A DNA stretch of 64,000 nt, from NCBI RefSeq assembly GCF_003867015.1, contig NZ_CP032548.1, positions 310,001 to 374,000 of the forward strand. Direction: 5' to 3'. A model generated the notes under the pieces. It did no database searches. It was not told the DNA's origin and saw nothing but the letters and a program-made list of their open reading frames with translations. Below are positions 43,075 to 52,000 of the stretch, piece by piece; position 1 is the first letter of the stretch; each line of letters starts with the position of its first letter. This stretch comes from Tenacibaculum singaporense. Lineage in GTDB: Bacteria > Bacteroidota > Bacteroidia > Flavobacteriales > Flavobacteriaceae. The translations under genes and the position numbers were made by a program.

Positions 43075-44564
43075 TGGTCTTAGAATACATAATAATTACA
43101 CTATACACTATATCATTAGTACTTATATTGTTATACGCTATAGCTCAGTTAAACCTGCTTATCAACTATTTGAAAGCTCAGAAAAAAAAGGAAAGCACAC
43201 CCAAATTAGATTTATCTGACATTAACAAAGTTCCGTATGTAACAATACAGCTTCCTGTTTATAATGAGCTATATGTAATGGAGCGTTTATTACACAATAT
43301 TGCTCAATTAGAATATCCACGCGAAAAGTTAGAAATTCAAGTATTAGATGATTCTACCGATGAATCAGTTGAGAGCACAGCTAAACAAATTAAAGAGCTT
43401 CAAAAAACAGGTTTAGACATTCAACATATTAGACGTGAAAACCGTCAAGGATTTAAGGCTGGCGCCTTAAAGGAAGGACTTAAAACGGCCAAAGGTGAGT
43501 TTATTGCTATTTTTGATGCCGATTTCTTACCTAAGGAAAATTGGTTATTGGAAACTGTTCCGTATTTTAAAGATCCTGAAATAGGCGTAGTTCAAACTCG
43601 TTGGGGACATATTAATAGAAATTATTCAACCTTAACAAAAATTCAAGCGTTTGCTTTAGATGCTCATTTTACGTTAGAACAAGTAGGTAGAAATAGCCAA
43701 GGACATTTTATTAATTTTAATGGTACTGCAGGTATTTGGCGTAAAGAGTGTATTTACGATGCTGGAAACTGGGAGGGAGATACTTTAACGGAAGATTTAG
43801 ATTTAAGCTACCGTGCACAATTAAAGAACTGGAAATTCAAATATTTAGAAAATGTTGTTACTCCTGCTGAATTACCAGTAGTTATTAGCGCTGCTCGTTC
43901 ACAACAGTTTAGATGGAATAAAGGGGGAGCTGAGAATTTTCAGAAAATGTTAAAAAGGATTATTACAAGTTCTACTATTCCCTTTAAAACAAAACTTCAT
44001 GGAACGCTACATTTACTAAACAGTTCAATGTTTACTTGTATCTTTTTAGTAGCTGTTTTAAGTATACCTATGTTGTATATTAAAAATGAATATGCGCATT
44101 TGAAAATTTACTTCTTAGTAATGAGCTTTTTTATTGTAAGCACCTTTATTTTCTTTGTCTGCTACTGGTTTATGTATAAAAGGACTTATGGAGGAGGTTT
44201 CTGGAATTTTATCAAATATATTGGTGCCTTTTTCGCTTTTTTCTCTATTGCCATGGGCTTCTCTTTACACAATACAATTGCTGTTTTAGAAGGTCATTTA
44301 GGTAAAAAAAGTGAATTTGTAAGAACCCCTAAATTCAATATTAAGTCGTTAAAAGATAGTTGGAAAAACAATAAATACATTCGTAAAAGACCCTCTTTAC
44401 ATGTAATTATAGAAGGTTTGTTAGCTTTATACTTTGCTTTTGGTATGTATAGTGCTTTTACTGTTGGTGATCAGGGTGGAGACTTTGGTTTGTTCCCTTT
44501 TCATTTAATGTTATTTGTTGGTTTTGGATATGTCTTTTTTAAATCGATTTTCTCAAAAGCTTAA
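43074..44564 (+). CDS. Processive-type membrane GT2 (cellulose synthase / ceramide glucosyltransferase-like)
   Basis: A 496-residue protein with an N-terminal membrane helix (~4-28), a GT-A domain with the D, D, D, QxxRW set (VLDDSTDES; FDADFLP; TEDLDLSYR; QQFRWNKGG), and four C-terminal membrane helices (~310-335, 343-365, 380-400, 460-490). This layout fits enzymes that add and may extrude glycosyl residues on lipid. It abuts the previous and next genes, so the three glycosyltransferases are made together. Confidence 0.92.
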   Translation: MVLEYIIITLYTISLVLILLYAIAQLNLLINYLKAQKKKESTPKLDLSDINKVPYVTIQLPVYNELYVMERLLHNIAQLEYPREKLEIQVLDDSTDESVESTAKQIKELQKTGLDIQHIRRENRQGFKAGALKEGLKTAKGEFIAIFDADFLPKENWLLETVPYFKDPEIGVVQTRWGHINRNYSTLTKIQAFALDAHFTLEQVGRNSQGHFINFNGTAGIWRKECIYDAGNWEGDTLTEDLDLSYRAQLKNWKFKYLENVVTPAELPVVISAARSQQFRWNKGGAENFQKMLKRIITSSTIPFKTKLHGTLHLLNSSMFTCIFLVAVLSIPMLYIKNEYAHLKIYFLVMSFFIVSTFIFFVCYWFMYKRTYGGGFWNFIKYIGAFFAFFSIAMGFSLHNTIAVLEGHLGKKSEFVRTPKFNIKSLKDSWKNNKYIRKRPSLHVIIEGLLALYFAFGMYSAFTVGDQGGDFGLFPFHLMLFVGFGYVFFKSIFSKA

Positions 44565-45917
44565 ATGTCTTTTTTAAAAAAATATAGCTCAATTATACTA
44601 ACCTTTGTTAGTGTTGTTCTTTATTTTTTATTTGCTTATACAATTGAACGCACCGAATTTAACAAGTTACTTTTTCTCTGGATTAGCCTATTTACTTGTT
44701 ATTTTGCTCTTTTACGAGATAAAGAATTATCGTTTGCTCATTTAGCTGCAATTTCGGTCTTATTTCGATTGGTTTTCTTTTTTGCTACTCCTAATCTATC
44801 TCAAGATTTCTATCGTTTTATTTGGGATGGACGTATGATTTTAGAAGGGTTGAACCCTTATTTATCCTTACCTCAAACATTTATTGAGCAACATAGCTAC
44901 CCTATTAACCAAGCTAAAGAATTATATGAAGGAATGGGAGCTTTGAATGGTAGTCATTATACCAATTACCCCCCAATTAATCAGTTATGCTTTTTAATAG
45001 GCGCTCTGTTTGCTAAAAACAGCATTATTGGGAGCGTCATTGTAATGCGAAAACTTATTATCTTGGCTGATATTGGTATTTTATACTTTGGTAAAAAACT
45101 TTTAGAAAGATTACAATTACCCGTTAAAAACATTTTTCTATACGTTTTAAACCCATTTGTTATAATTGAACTTACTGGAAACTTACATTTTGAACCCGTT
45201 ATGTTATTCTTTCTGGTTTGGAGTATTTATACACTACATAAACAGAAGTGGTTTTTAGCAGCTATACTACTGGCTTGTTCAGTTTCTGTAAAACTGATTC
45301 CTTTACTCTTTTTACCTTTATTTTTTCAATGGTTTGTAAAGAATGATTTTTCACTTCTTAAAGGATTCAAAAAATTAGCATTCTTTTACGGAACTGTAGT
45401 TCTAACAATTGTGTTACTTTTTCTTCCTTTCTATTCTCCAGAGTTAATTTCAAACTATACCAACTCTGTTGGCTTATGGTTTAGAAGCTTTGAGTTTAAT
45501 GCTAGTTTTTACTACTTAGCTAGAGAAATTGGTTATCTATTTAGAGGCTATAATGAGATTGCTATTATTGGCAAAACAATACCTATTCTTACCGTTTGCT
45601 TTTTATTAATTCTTACTTTTTTCAAAAAAAACAAGTCTACAAAACAGTTAATTCTAAGTATGCTATTTGCTTTGTCGTTCTACTATTTTTTAACAACAAC
45701 AATGCATCCTTGGTATATAGCAACGCTTTTAATTTTATCTGTATTTACTCAATATCGTTATGCTGTTTTGTGGAGTTTAGTTGTTATTCTAAGTTATCAA
45801 GCTTACGCTAACTCTCCATGGCAAGAAAATCTTTGGTTAATTACTTTAGAGTATATTATTCTATACAGTTACTTTATTTGGGAAGTTTTTATAAAAAGAA
45901 AACCCACTCAAAATTGA
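44565..45917 (+). CDS. GT-C mannosyltransferase-like membrane protein (GT87/DUF2029 type)
   Basis: A 450-residue protein with about eleven membrane segments. The first periplasmic loop holds the GT-C signature FATPNLSQDFYRFIWDGRMILEGLNPYL (short form DFYRFIWDGR), with Asp as the candidate catalytic residue. GT-C enzymes use polyprenyl-phosphate sugars on the outer face of the inner membrane; the GT2 encoded two genes before could supply that donor. It follows the preceding gene with no gap and ends the six-gene unit. Confidence 0.88.
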   Translation: MSFLKKYSSIILTFVSVVLYFLFAYTIERTEFNKLLFLWISLFTCYFALLRDKELSFAHLAAISVLFRLVFFFATPNLSQDFYRFIWDGRMILEGLNPYLSLPQTFIEQHSYPINQAKELYEGMGALNGSHYTNYPPINQLCFLIGALFAKNSIIGSVIVMRKLIILADIGILYFGKKLLERLQLPVKNIFLYVLNPFVIIELTGNLHFEPVMLFFLVWSIYTLHKQKWFLAAILLACSVSVKLIPLLFLPLFFQWFVKNDFSLLKGFKKLAFFYGTVVLTIVLLFLPFYSPELISNYTNSVGLWFRSFEFNASFYYLAREIGYLFRGYNEIAIIGKTIPILTVCFLLILTFFKKNKSTKQLILSMLFALSFYYFLTTTMHPWYIATLLILSVFTQYRYAVLWSLVVILSYQAYANSPWQENLWLITLEYIILYSYFIWEVFIKRKPTQN

Positions 45918-45922
45918 GTGGG
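45903..45922 (-). terminator. Distal terminator of the WlbB-like gene (minus strand)
   Basis: CCCACTCAA/TTGAGTGGG with TTTTCTTTTT on the minus strand; it overlaps the plus-strand stop codon of the GT-C gene. Confidence 0.65.
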
Positions 45923-45949
45923 AAAAATTGCTATGAAAAAGAAAAAGAA

Positions 45950-45967
45950 AGTGGTTTTTAAACCACT
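45950..45967 (-). terminator. Proximal terminator of the WlbB-like gene (minus strand)
   Basis: AGTGGTTT/AAACCACT palindrome followed by TTCTTTTTC on the minus strand, the first of two in tandem. Confidence 0.6.
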
Positions 45968-46040
45968 GTTCAAATATAAATAAGATTTTTCTTTTCACAA
46001 ATATTTTTTTCGAAATTTTTTACTTTTTTTAAACTTTAAC

Positions 46041-46622
46041 TTAAAGTTTTCTTAACTCGTTGTTTTTCAAGGCATATTTATCTCCACTTTCTGGGCAAGT
46101 AGCCAAGTCTTCATCATCAAAATTTAACCGATGTCCGTACTCACTAATCCACCCTATTTGTTTTGATGGATTTCCCACAACTAACGCATAAGGTTTAACT
46201 TCTTTAGTTACCACAGCTCCTGCTCCTATAAAAGCGTATTCTCCAATATTGTTACCGCATACAATTGTTGCATTTGCTCCTATACTCGCTCCTTTTTTAA
46301 CAACTGTTTCTAAGTACTGATCTTGTCTTTTTATGGCGCTACGTGGATTAATTACATTTGTAAAAACCATAGAAGGTCCTAAAAAAACATCATCTTCGCA
46401 TGTTACTCCTGTATATATAGAAACATTATTTTGAACCTTTACATTATTCCCTAAAATAACTTGTGGTGACACTACTACGTTTTGTCCAATATTACAGTTA
46501 TTACCAATGGTACAATTAGGCATGATATGGCAGAAATGCCATATTTTGGTACCATCTCCAATTACGCAACCATCATCAATAACTGCTGTTTCATGTGCAA
46601 AAAATGTTTTGTTTGTATCCAT
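46041..46622 (-). CDS. WlbB-like N-acetyltransferase (left-handed beta-helix)
   Basis: A 193-residue hexapeptide-repeat transferase: IDDGCVIGDGTKIWHFCHIMPNCTIG (in part), NIGQNVVVSPQVILGNNVKV, ASIGANATIVCGNNIGEYAFIGAGAVVTK and VVGNPSKQIGWIS. The order and the IWHF motif fit UDP-2-acetamido-3-amino-2,3-dideoxy-glucuronate N-acetyltransferase (WlbB/WbpD), which builds diacetylated amino-sugar acids for O-antigen or capsule. The rest of that pathway is not in the window, so specificity is inferred. A TTG three codons upstream (46631) is passed over for the ATG at 46622. Confidence 0.88.
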   Translation of the reverse strand: MDTNKTFFAHETAVIDDGCVIGDGTKIWHFCHIMPNCTIGNNCNIGQNVVVSPQVILGNNVKVQNNVSIYTGVTCEDDVFLGPSMVFTNVINPRSAIKRQDQYLETVVKKGASIGANATIVCGNNIGEYAFIGAGAVVTKEVKPYALVVGNPSKQIGWISEYGHRLNFDDEDLATCPESGDKYALKNNELRKL

Positions 46623-46637
46623 ATACAACAAAAATAA

Positions 46638-46666
46638 AAAAACTCAACCAGTTGGCTGAGTTTTTA
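46638..46666 (-). terminator. Intrinsic terminator of the first TonB gene
   Basis: Near-palindrome AAAACTCAaCCA..TGGcTGAGTTTT with a T-run on the minus strand. Confidence 0.8.
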
Positions 46667-46670
46667 CTTT

Positions 46671-47414
46671 TTATTCCACTCTAAAAGTAATAGGTAGCGT
46701 ATATTTTACTTTTACTTCTTTATTATTCTGTTTTCCTGGAGTAAATTTTGGTATTTTATTTACAACCCTATCAGTTTCTTTTTTTAATTTATAATGTGGT
46801 GCTCTAATTTTAACGTCAACTACATCCCCTTTTTTATCAATAATAAATTGAGTTATTATTTTATACTTTCCAGAACTTAATCCTACATCTTGCGCCAATT
46901 CTGAGTTAAAATTACGTTGAATATGCTGTTGTATTTTTCTTTCAAAGCATTTCATATTTTCTTCTTCTGAGAGCCCTTCACATCCTTTAAAAACAGGTCT
47001 ATTTTGCACATTGTTAATTGAAACTGGATCATCGTCTTTATCAACTACCTCTTCTTCTTTTACCTGAGTTAGTGTTGCAGCATCTATAGAACCATCATCA
47101 ACAGGCAAATCTATTACAGTGGTGTTTTCTGTGTTATCATCTACTACTTCTGGTTTAAATACTTCTTTAATTACGCGTTCTTGCTTTGGTTTTTCTATTT
47201 CTTTTACTTCTCTTTTTACAATAACGGGAGTGTCAAAAGTGTAAACCTTCTCATAAACCTGTGCATTCGTAGGTTCAACTATTGCAATGTCTTTGGCTGT
47301 TTCATGTTCTAAAACAAGAAAAACTACAAACAAAGTTAGCACCAAGCCTAACTGTGTGAAAATAGTTGAGAATTTTTCTAATTGCTTCTTAGCATGTTTT
47401 TTAGGTGTTTTCAT
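46671..47414 (-). CDS. Energy transducer TonB-family protein (paralogue 1)
   Basis: A 247-residue protein: a short cytoplasmic start (KKHAKKQLEKF), one membrane helix (~18-38, FTQLGLVLTLFVVFLVLEHET cut), an acidic periplasmic linker, and a C-terminal TonB_C domain (~170-247: RNFNSELAQDVGLSSGKYKI, FTPGKQNNKEVKVKYTLPITF). It couples the proton-motive force to outer-membrane receptors. It is a tandem paralogue of the next gene upstream, but each has its own terminator. Confidence 0.9.
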   Translation of the reverse strand: MKTPKKHAKKQLEKFSTIFTQLGLVLTLFVVFLVLEHETAKDIAIVEPTNAQVYEKVYTFDTPVIVKREVKEIEKPKQERVIKEVFKPEVVDDNTENTTVIDLPVDDGSIDAATLTQVKEEEVVDKDDDPVSINNVQNRPVFKGCEGLSEEENMKCFERKIQQHIQRNFNSELAQDVGLSSGKYKIITQFIIDKKGDVVDVKIRAPHYKLKKETDRVVNKIPKFTPGKQNNKEVKVKYTLPITFRVE

Positions 47415-47465
47415 AGTATTCTATTTTTATGTTAATACTTTGTTAAAAACAAGAAACGTGCCAAT

Positions 47466-47498
47466 AAAAAAGGCAATCCTAATTGGATCGCCTTTTTT
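47466..47498 (-). terminator. Intrinsic terminator of the second TonB gene
   Basis: Stem AAAAAAGGC.ATCC…GGAT.GCCTTTTTT, in the spacer between the two TonB genes. Confidence 0.85.
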
Positions 47499-47518
47499 AT
47501 ATCTTGTTAAAGCTATTA

Positions 47519-48241
47519 CTACTCTACATTAAATGTAATTGGTAAAGTATAACCTACTCTTACTGGTCTACCTCTTTGTCTACCAGGTTTCATTTTAGGT
47601 ATCTTTCTAGCAACTCTTTCTGCTTCCTTCTTTAACCTTGGGTGCGGAGCTCTAGCTGCTACATTTGTAATAGATCCATCTTTGTCAATTTTAAACTGAA
47701 CATAGATTCTTTTCTTCCCTGGAGATAAACCTAACTCATTCGCAAGTTCCGCATTAAAGTTACGTTGAATATGCTTCTGTAACTTTTTATTTAAACATTC
47801 TTTCTTTTGAGCCTTTGTTCCGCTACAACCTGGAAATACAGGTACTTCTTCAATAATAGCGAATGGTACATCTTCTACCACTTCTTCTACCTCTTCTACT
47901 TCTTGAATATCTTCTACCTCTACAGCTTCAGATTCATCAGTTTCAGTAGATTCAATTACTGTTTCTTCAATTTCTTCCTCGTCTTCTACTACTTCAATTT
48001 TTTCAGGAGCTGGTGGTGGAGGTGTATTTGGTTTTGGCTTTGGTGGCTCAATTTGAAGCTCAATAGTTTCCTCTTCAATATCAGTAGCCATGTTAGCCAT
48101 ACCTAGCTCTCCATACTCTTTATCATATGTCTTATTTTCAATAGCAACATACGTTACAAATAAAGCTAAAACCAAACCTATTTGCATAAATAGTTTACTA
48201 TAGTTTTCTAAGTTTGATTTTGGATTTTTCTTGATTTCCAT
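47519..48241 (-). CDS. Energy transducer TonB-family protein (paralogue 2)
   Basis: A 240-residue TonB: an N-terminal helix (~16-36, LFMQIGLVLALFVTYVAIE), then a Pro-rich segment (PPKPKPNTPPPPAPEKIEV), a very acidic Glu/Val tract (~80-120) and the TonB_C domain (~160-240, HIQRNFNAELANELGLSPG, KPGRQRGRPVRVGYTLPITF). The acidic tract and Pro-rich rod span the periplasm. Closely similar to the gene beside it, so a tandem duplication is likely. Confidence 0.92.
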   Translation of the reverse strand: MEIKKNPKSNLENYSKLFMQIGLVLALFVTYVAIENKTYDKEYGELGMANMATDIEEETIELQIEPPKPKPNTPPPPAPEKIEVVEDEEEIEETVIESTETDESEAVEVEDIQEVEEVEEVVEDVPFAIIEEVPVFPGCSGTKAQKKECLNKKLQKHIQRNFNAELANELGLSPGKKRIYVQFKIDKDGSITNVAARAPHPRLKKEAERVARKIPKMKPGRQRGRPVRVGYTLPITFNVE

Positions 48242-48304
48242 CCTAAATGTTTTTAATAGTTCGCTAATTTAATTAATTTATTTCAACTTTTACAAGCTTA
48301 ATCT

Positions 48305-48682
48305 TTAAATAGCTTTATTTTTCTTAAAAAAAGAGTTGTAAACTATGAAAGCTATTAAAATACCCGTCGTGTTTGCCATTATATCTAAAATCTCTCCTGA
48401 TCTATATGACGTGGTTGTAACTTGTAGAACCTCAATAATTATGCCGTAAAAAAAACAACAAAAAACGATAATATATTTATTAATTTTTGTTGTTTTTAAA
48501 GCTAGCAACCATACTAAACTTAACACGAAATAAGCAAAAGCATGTTCTAACTTATCTATATGGCTAATTTGTATGGGTGCTTTTCCTAGTTTGATTAAAC
48601 TAATAATAGCAATACTTAAAGTTATTAGTATTGCTATTATGATTAGTTTATCCTTTAATAAGTTCTTGATACGCTTCAGCAC
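48305..48682 (-). CDS. VanZ-like membrane protein
   Basis: A 125-residue protein with about four membrane segments and the VanZ-like core [18 protein letters not shown] and YGIIIEVLQ…[17 protein letters not shown] (short forms [19 protein letters not shown]). Function unknown in this family outside teicoplanin resistance, and resistance cannot be assumed. The start is GTG at 48682, inside the end of gcvH (35-base overlap in another frame); no later in-frame start precedes the first helix. The gene follows gcvH in Bacteroidota commonly. Confidence 0.85.
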   Translation of the reverse strand: MLKRIKNLLKDKLIIIAILITLSIAIISLIKLGKAPIQISHIDKLEHAFAYFVLSLVWLLALKTTKINKYIIVFCCFFYGIIIEVLQVTTTSYRSGEILDIMANTTGILIAFIVYNSFFKKNKAI

Positions 48683-49028
48683 TTAATAAATCTGCTACTT
48701 GTGAATCGTCAGATAATTTCACTTTTATCATCCACCCATTTCCATAAGGATCCGAGTTTACTAATTCTGGTTCATCTTCTAACGCTTCGTTAAACTCTAC
48801 TACTTCTCCTGATAAAGGCATAAAAAGATCTGAAACTGTTTTTACTGCTTCTACAGAACCGAAAACTTCTTCAGCATCTAATTCCTCATCTAATGTATCT
48901 ACGTCAACGTATACGATATCTCCTAACTCTCCTTGTGCAAAATCAGTAATACCAATAGTTGCTACACCATTTTCTACTTTAACCCACTCGTGGTCTTTGG
49001 TGTACTTTAATTCTGATGGAATGTTCAT
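48648..49028 (-). CDS. gcvH: Glycine cleavage system H protein
   Basis: A 126-residue lipoyl carrier. The lipoyl-lysine is Lys63 in [15 protein letters not shown], one position from E. coli Lys64, and the sequence [29 protein letters not shown] opening ([14 protein letters not shown]) is typical. It shuttles aminomethyl groups between the P and T proteins; gcvP and gcvT are not in the window. It lies 26 bases after sprA on the same strand and overlaps the VanZ-like gene. Confidence 0.96.
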   Translation of the reverse strand: MNIPSELKYTKDHEWVKVENGVATIGITDFAQGELGDIVYVDVDTLDEELDAEEVFGSVEAVKTVSDLFMPLSGEVVEFNEALEDEPELVNSDPYGNGWMIKVKLSDDSQVADLLSAEAYQELIKG

Positions 49029-49054
49029 TGTAATGATTTTTTATTGTGTTTGTT

Positions 49055-52000
49055 TTAATTTCCTAAGTTGTATACTAAATTAATTCCTGCATTAATAGAT
49101 TGTCTTGGAAAAGTTGTAGAAACTGCGTATTCAAACGTTTGGTGATTATAATAAAAAGATGCTGTTAAATTGCTACTTAAATTATAGTCGGCAATAAATT
49201 TTAATCCAAATAATTTCTCACCTCCTGTAATCTGACTATTCTCTTCATCTACGCTTCTTATCAATGTTAAGTTGTCTCTTAACGATATATCAGCTCTTAA
49301 ATTTATATCTCCTTTTAAAGTTTCTTTCTTCCCTGTAAATCTGGTGACAAATTTAACATCTCTTATCTTATATCCAAATCCTAAAACATATTCTGTTCCT
49401 TTAACATCTGTTAAAGTATTATTGTTAAAATTTAATGTTAAAGATCTGTCTCTTCTTATCTCTCCTTTGAATGAAACTGAATTTTTCATTCTAAAATCTA
49501 CTTTAATTAATGGTGAAAATTCATCAATTAAAGTTGCCGACGAAATTAAGAGTTCTGGTTGATAATTACCAGAAGTATTTATATTTGTTTCTCTATTATT
49601 AGAATCGTATTGCAGGTTATTCGTATAATTACCTATAGTATATGACGATTTATACCCATGTGATAAGGTAAACGAAGTAAAATTCTTCTTAAACCACTTA
49701 TACTTCATAAATCCATTATAACGTAATGTCCAGTTTGGAATTGGTATGTTTTTAAAGATTCCTGTACTTACTGAATTTGGGCTGTTACCTGAATATGCTG
49801 CAATAAACGCTGGTAACATTGCTTGCTGTCCATTTGTTTGGTATGCTGCTGTACCTGTATTAGGTAAGCCTGTTTCAGCTGATAATCTATTAGAAATAGT
49901 ACTCCTATAGTCTAAGAAATTTTGATACAATGTTTCATTATCTGTAAAAATAGTTCCTAACATAAAATGACTTATACTATAATTACCTGTTTCAAAAGGT
50001 TTAATATTTGGATCTTGCTCAAAACCTCCGCTACCATTTGAAACAACATCCAACTGTTGTGTTAAATTACTTGTTTGAATTCTGTTCCCTCGTAAATCAA
50101 TAGTTAAATCTTTAAAAGGTTTTACAGATACGTTATAGTCTAGTTTTTTATATCTTGTTTTAGAGTAATTTTTACTATAATATTCATCTCCAGCATTTCT
50201 GGTAATTAACCATCCATTCTCAATAGCTGTATTTAAAATATCCGTTTGACTACCAAACACAAATCCTAATGTTGGAGCTAAGCCTCCATCAAAACCATTT
50301 CTTCCTAAAAATCCAACTGAAGGTTTATATCCTTGTAGTAAAGTTCCATTATTTTGAGAGTAACTGATTTTTGCTCTTTTTACCGATGTTAATACATCAT
50401 ATACTCCTTTTCCTAATTTCTGACCAAAAGTAGCTTTCTTTTTAAGCTGTGGTTTTTGCGCCACTTGATTTCCTCCTAATGTAGCTGTTCCTTTTTGAGT
50501 CGGTTGCTTTTTTGTTCCTTTTAATAATAGTTTATCTACTCCCACAATTTTATAAAAACGACCGAAATCTATATTAGTATTTAAGTTGTGGGTATTGGCA
50601 TTCTGAATCATGTTCCCAACTTGCTCAATATAACTTTGCGATCCTGCCTTCCAATCAAAATCAGCTGTATAACCATAATCTGCATTGATAAAATTTAGAA
50701 AAGGGAATTTATCTAATGGTAGTTTATAAGTTGCGTTTAACTTCTGATGATAATTATCTGGTCTTCCTATACTAAAAAACTGATCGTAAACTTCTAATTG
50801 TTCATCTTCCCCAAAACTATCGTATATATAGTTGTTTGTTGCATTGAAGTTTAATTGTAGCGATTTAGTTAAGTCAAAACCGATTGTATAATCCCAATTA
50901 AATAAAAATCTTCGTTGAATTAACTCAGGTTGTGCAGGTAACGGATTTACTGGGTCAATAATTAAGTTTCTTGACTGCTGACTATTATAATTTCTGTTAA
51001 TTCTTGAGTTTAATGCTATTGTTTTTGGCACCGGATTAAAGTTTAGATCTCTTATAAATTGTAAGTATCTATTTTTAAATCCTTCTGATTTTTTAAATGG
51101 TTCTATATTAAAAGGAACAAAAGTAAAATTATAACTAGCGCCTGCCATTACATTTTTGTTTACATAACTTTCAATATTGTAATCTTTGTGAAACTCTTCA
51201 CTATGTGCATACGAAGCAGAGAAATTCTCTACATCATAAAATTTAGGTTTCTTTTTACTTTCTGGGTTTCTATTCTTTTTTACATTGATAAAACTAATGC
51301 TTTTTCTTCTTGTATAGTCTTGGGCATTTTTACTATTTGGGTTTTTGTCAATAGCGTCTTCTAATTCTACATCTTGAAATTGTGGATCGTATTTTGGATC
51401 TCTAAATTCTTCTCCATAGCTATAATTCATTGGCACTTGCATGTTCCATTTTTTAGGCATCATTTTACCTAACTGAATATTTGTTGCTACACTATATTGT
51501 TTTATCTCCTCAATACTTCTTTGTTGTACACGATCTTCTACATTACCAAAACCTATGGTTGACATTCTTCCTGCTAAAGACACATCCATCACATCGGCCA
51601 TATTAGCATCTGCATTTACCACAGCTGCCCATCCACCTTTATTATCAAAGCCTACTGCACGTAATTCGTTAAACCAAACTTCTACAGTTTTATCGTCAGC
51701 AACAGTATTTTTCACCCCTAACATTACTGTTCTTACTTGTGCTAATGTTGGATTACCTCTCACAGAAATTTTTAATCCATTAGAACTTGTTGACGAATAC
51801 ACATCAGTAAGGTTACTTCCTGTAGGTCTTTCAATTTTTAAGTTAGCTAATTCTTCTAACGGAATATCTAAATTGTTTTCTGCTGGCCAAACATCTAAAG
51901 ATGATGCGTTTGATGTAGATATTTTTAATGGCTTTTCTACTTGGTAATAGTTATCGTTTAAATCTGTACCTAAACGTATAATAGCAACCATTTCATCATC

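Noticed and set aside
45933..45983. 16-codon micro-ORF MKKKKKVVFKPLFKYK after the GT-C gene
   Set aside because: Its codons are explained by the minus-strand tandem terminator (45950-45967 and T-run), which reads as Lys codons on the plus strand.
47807..48106. Plus-strand ORF rich in Tyr, Phe and Asn opposite the acidic tract of TonB paralogue 2
   Set aside because: It is a shadow of the GAA/GAT-rich codons of the TonB linker; composition bias alone keeps it open.
48305..48682. VanZ-like gene as a glycopeptide-resistance gene
   Set aside because: Only the broad VanZ-like fold is seen and there are no other van genes; it is a common housekeeping neighbour of gcvH in Bacteroidota.
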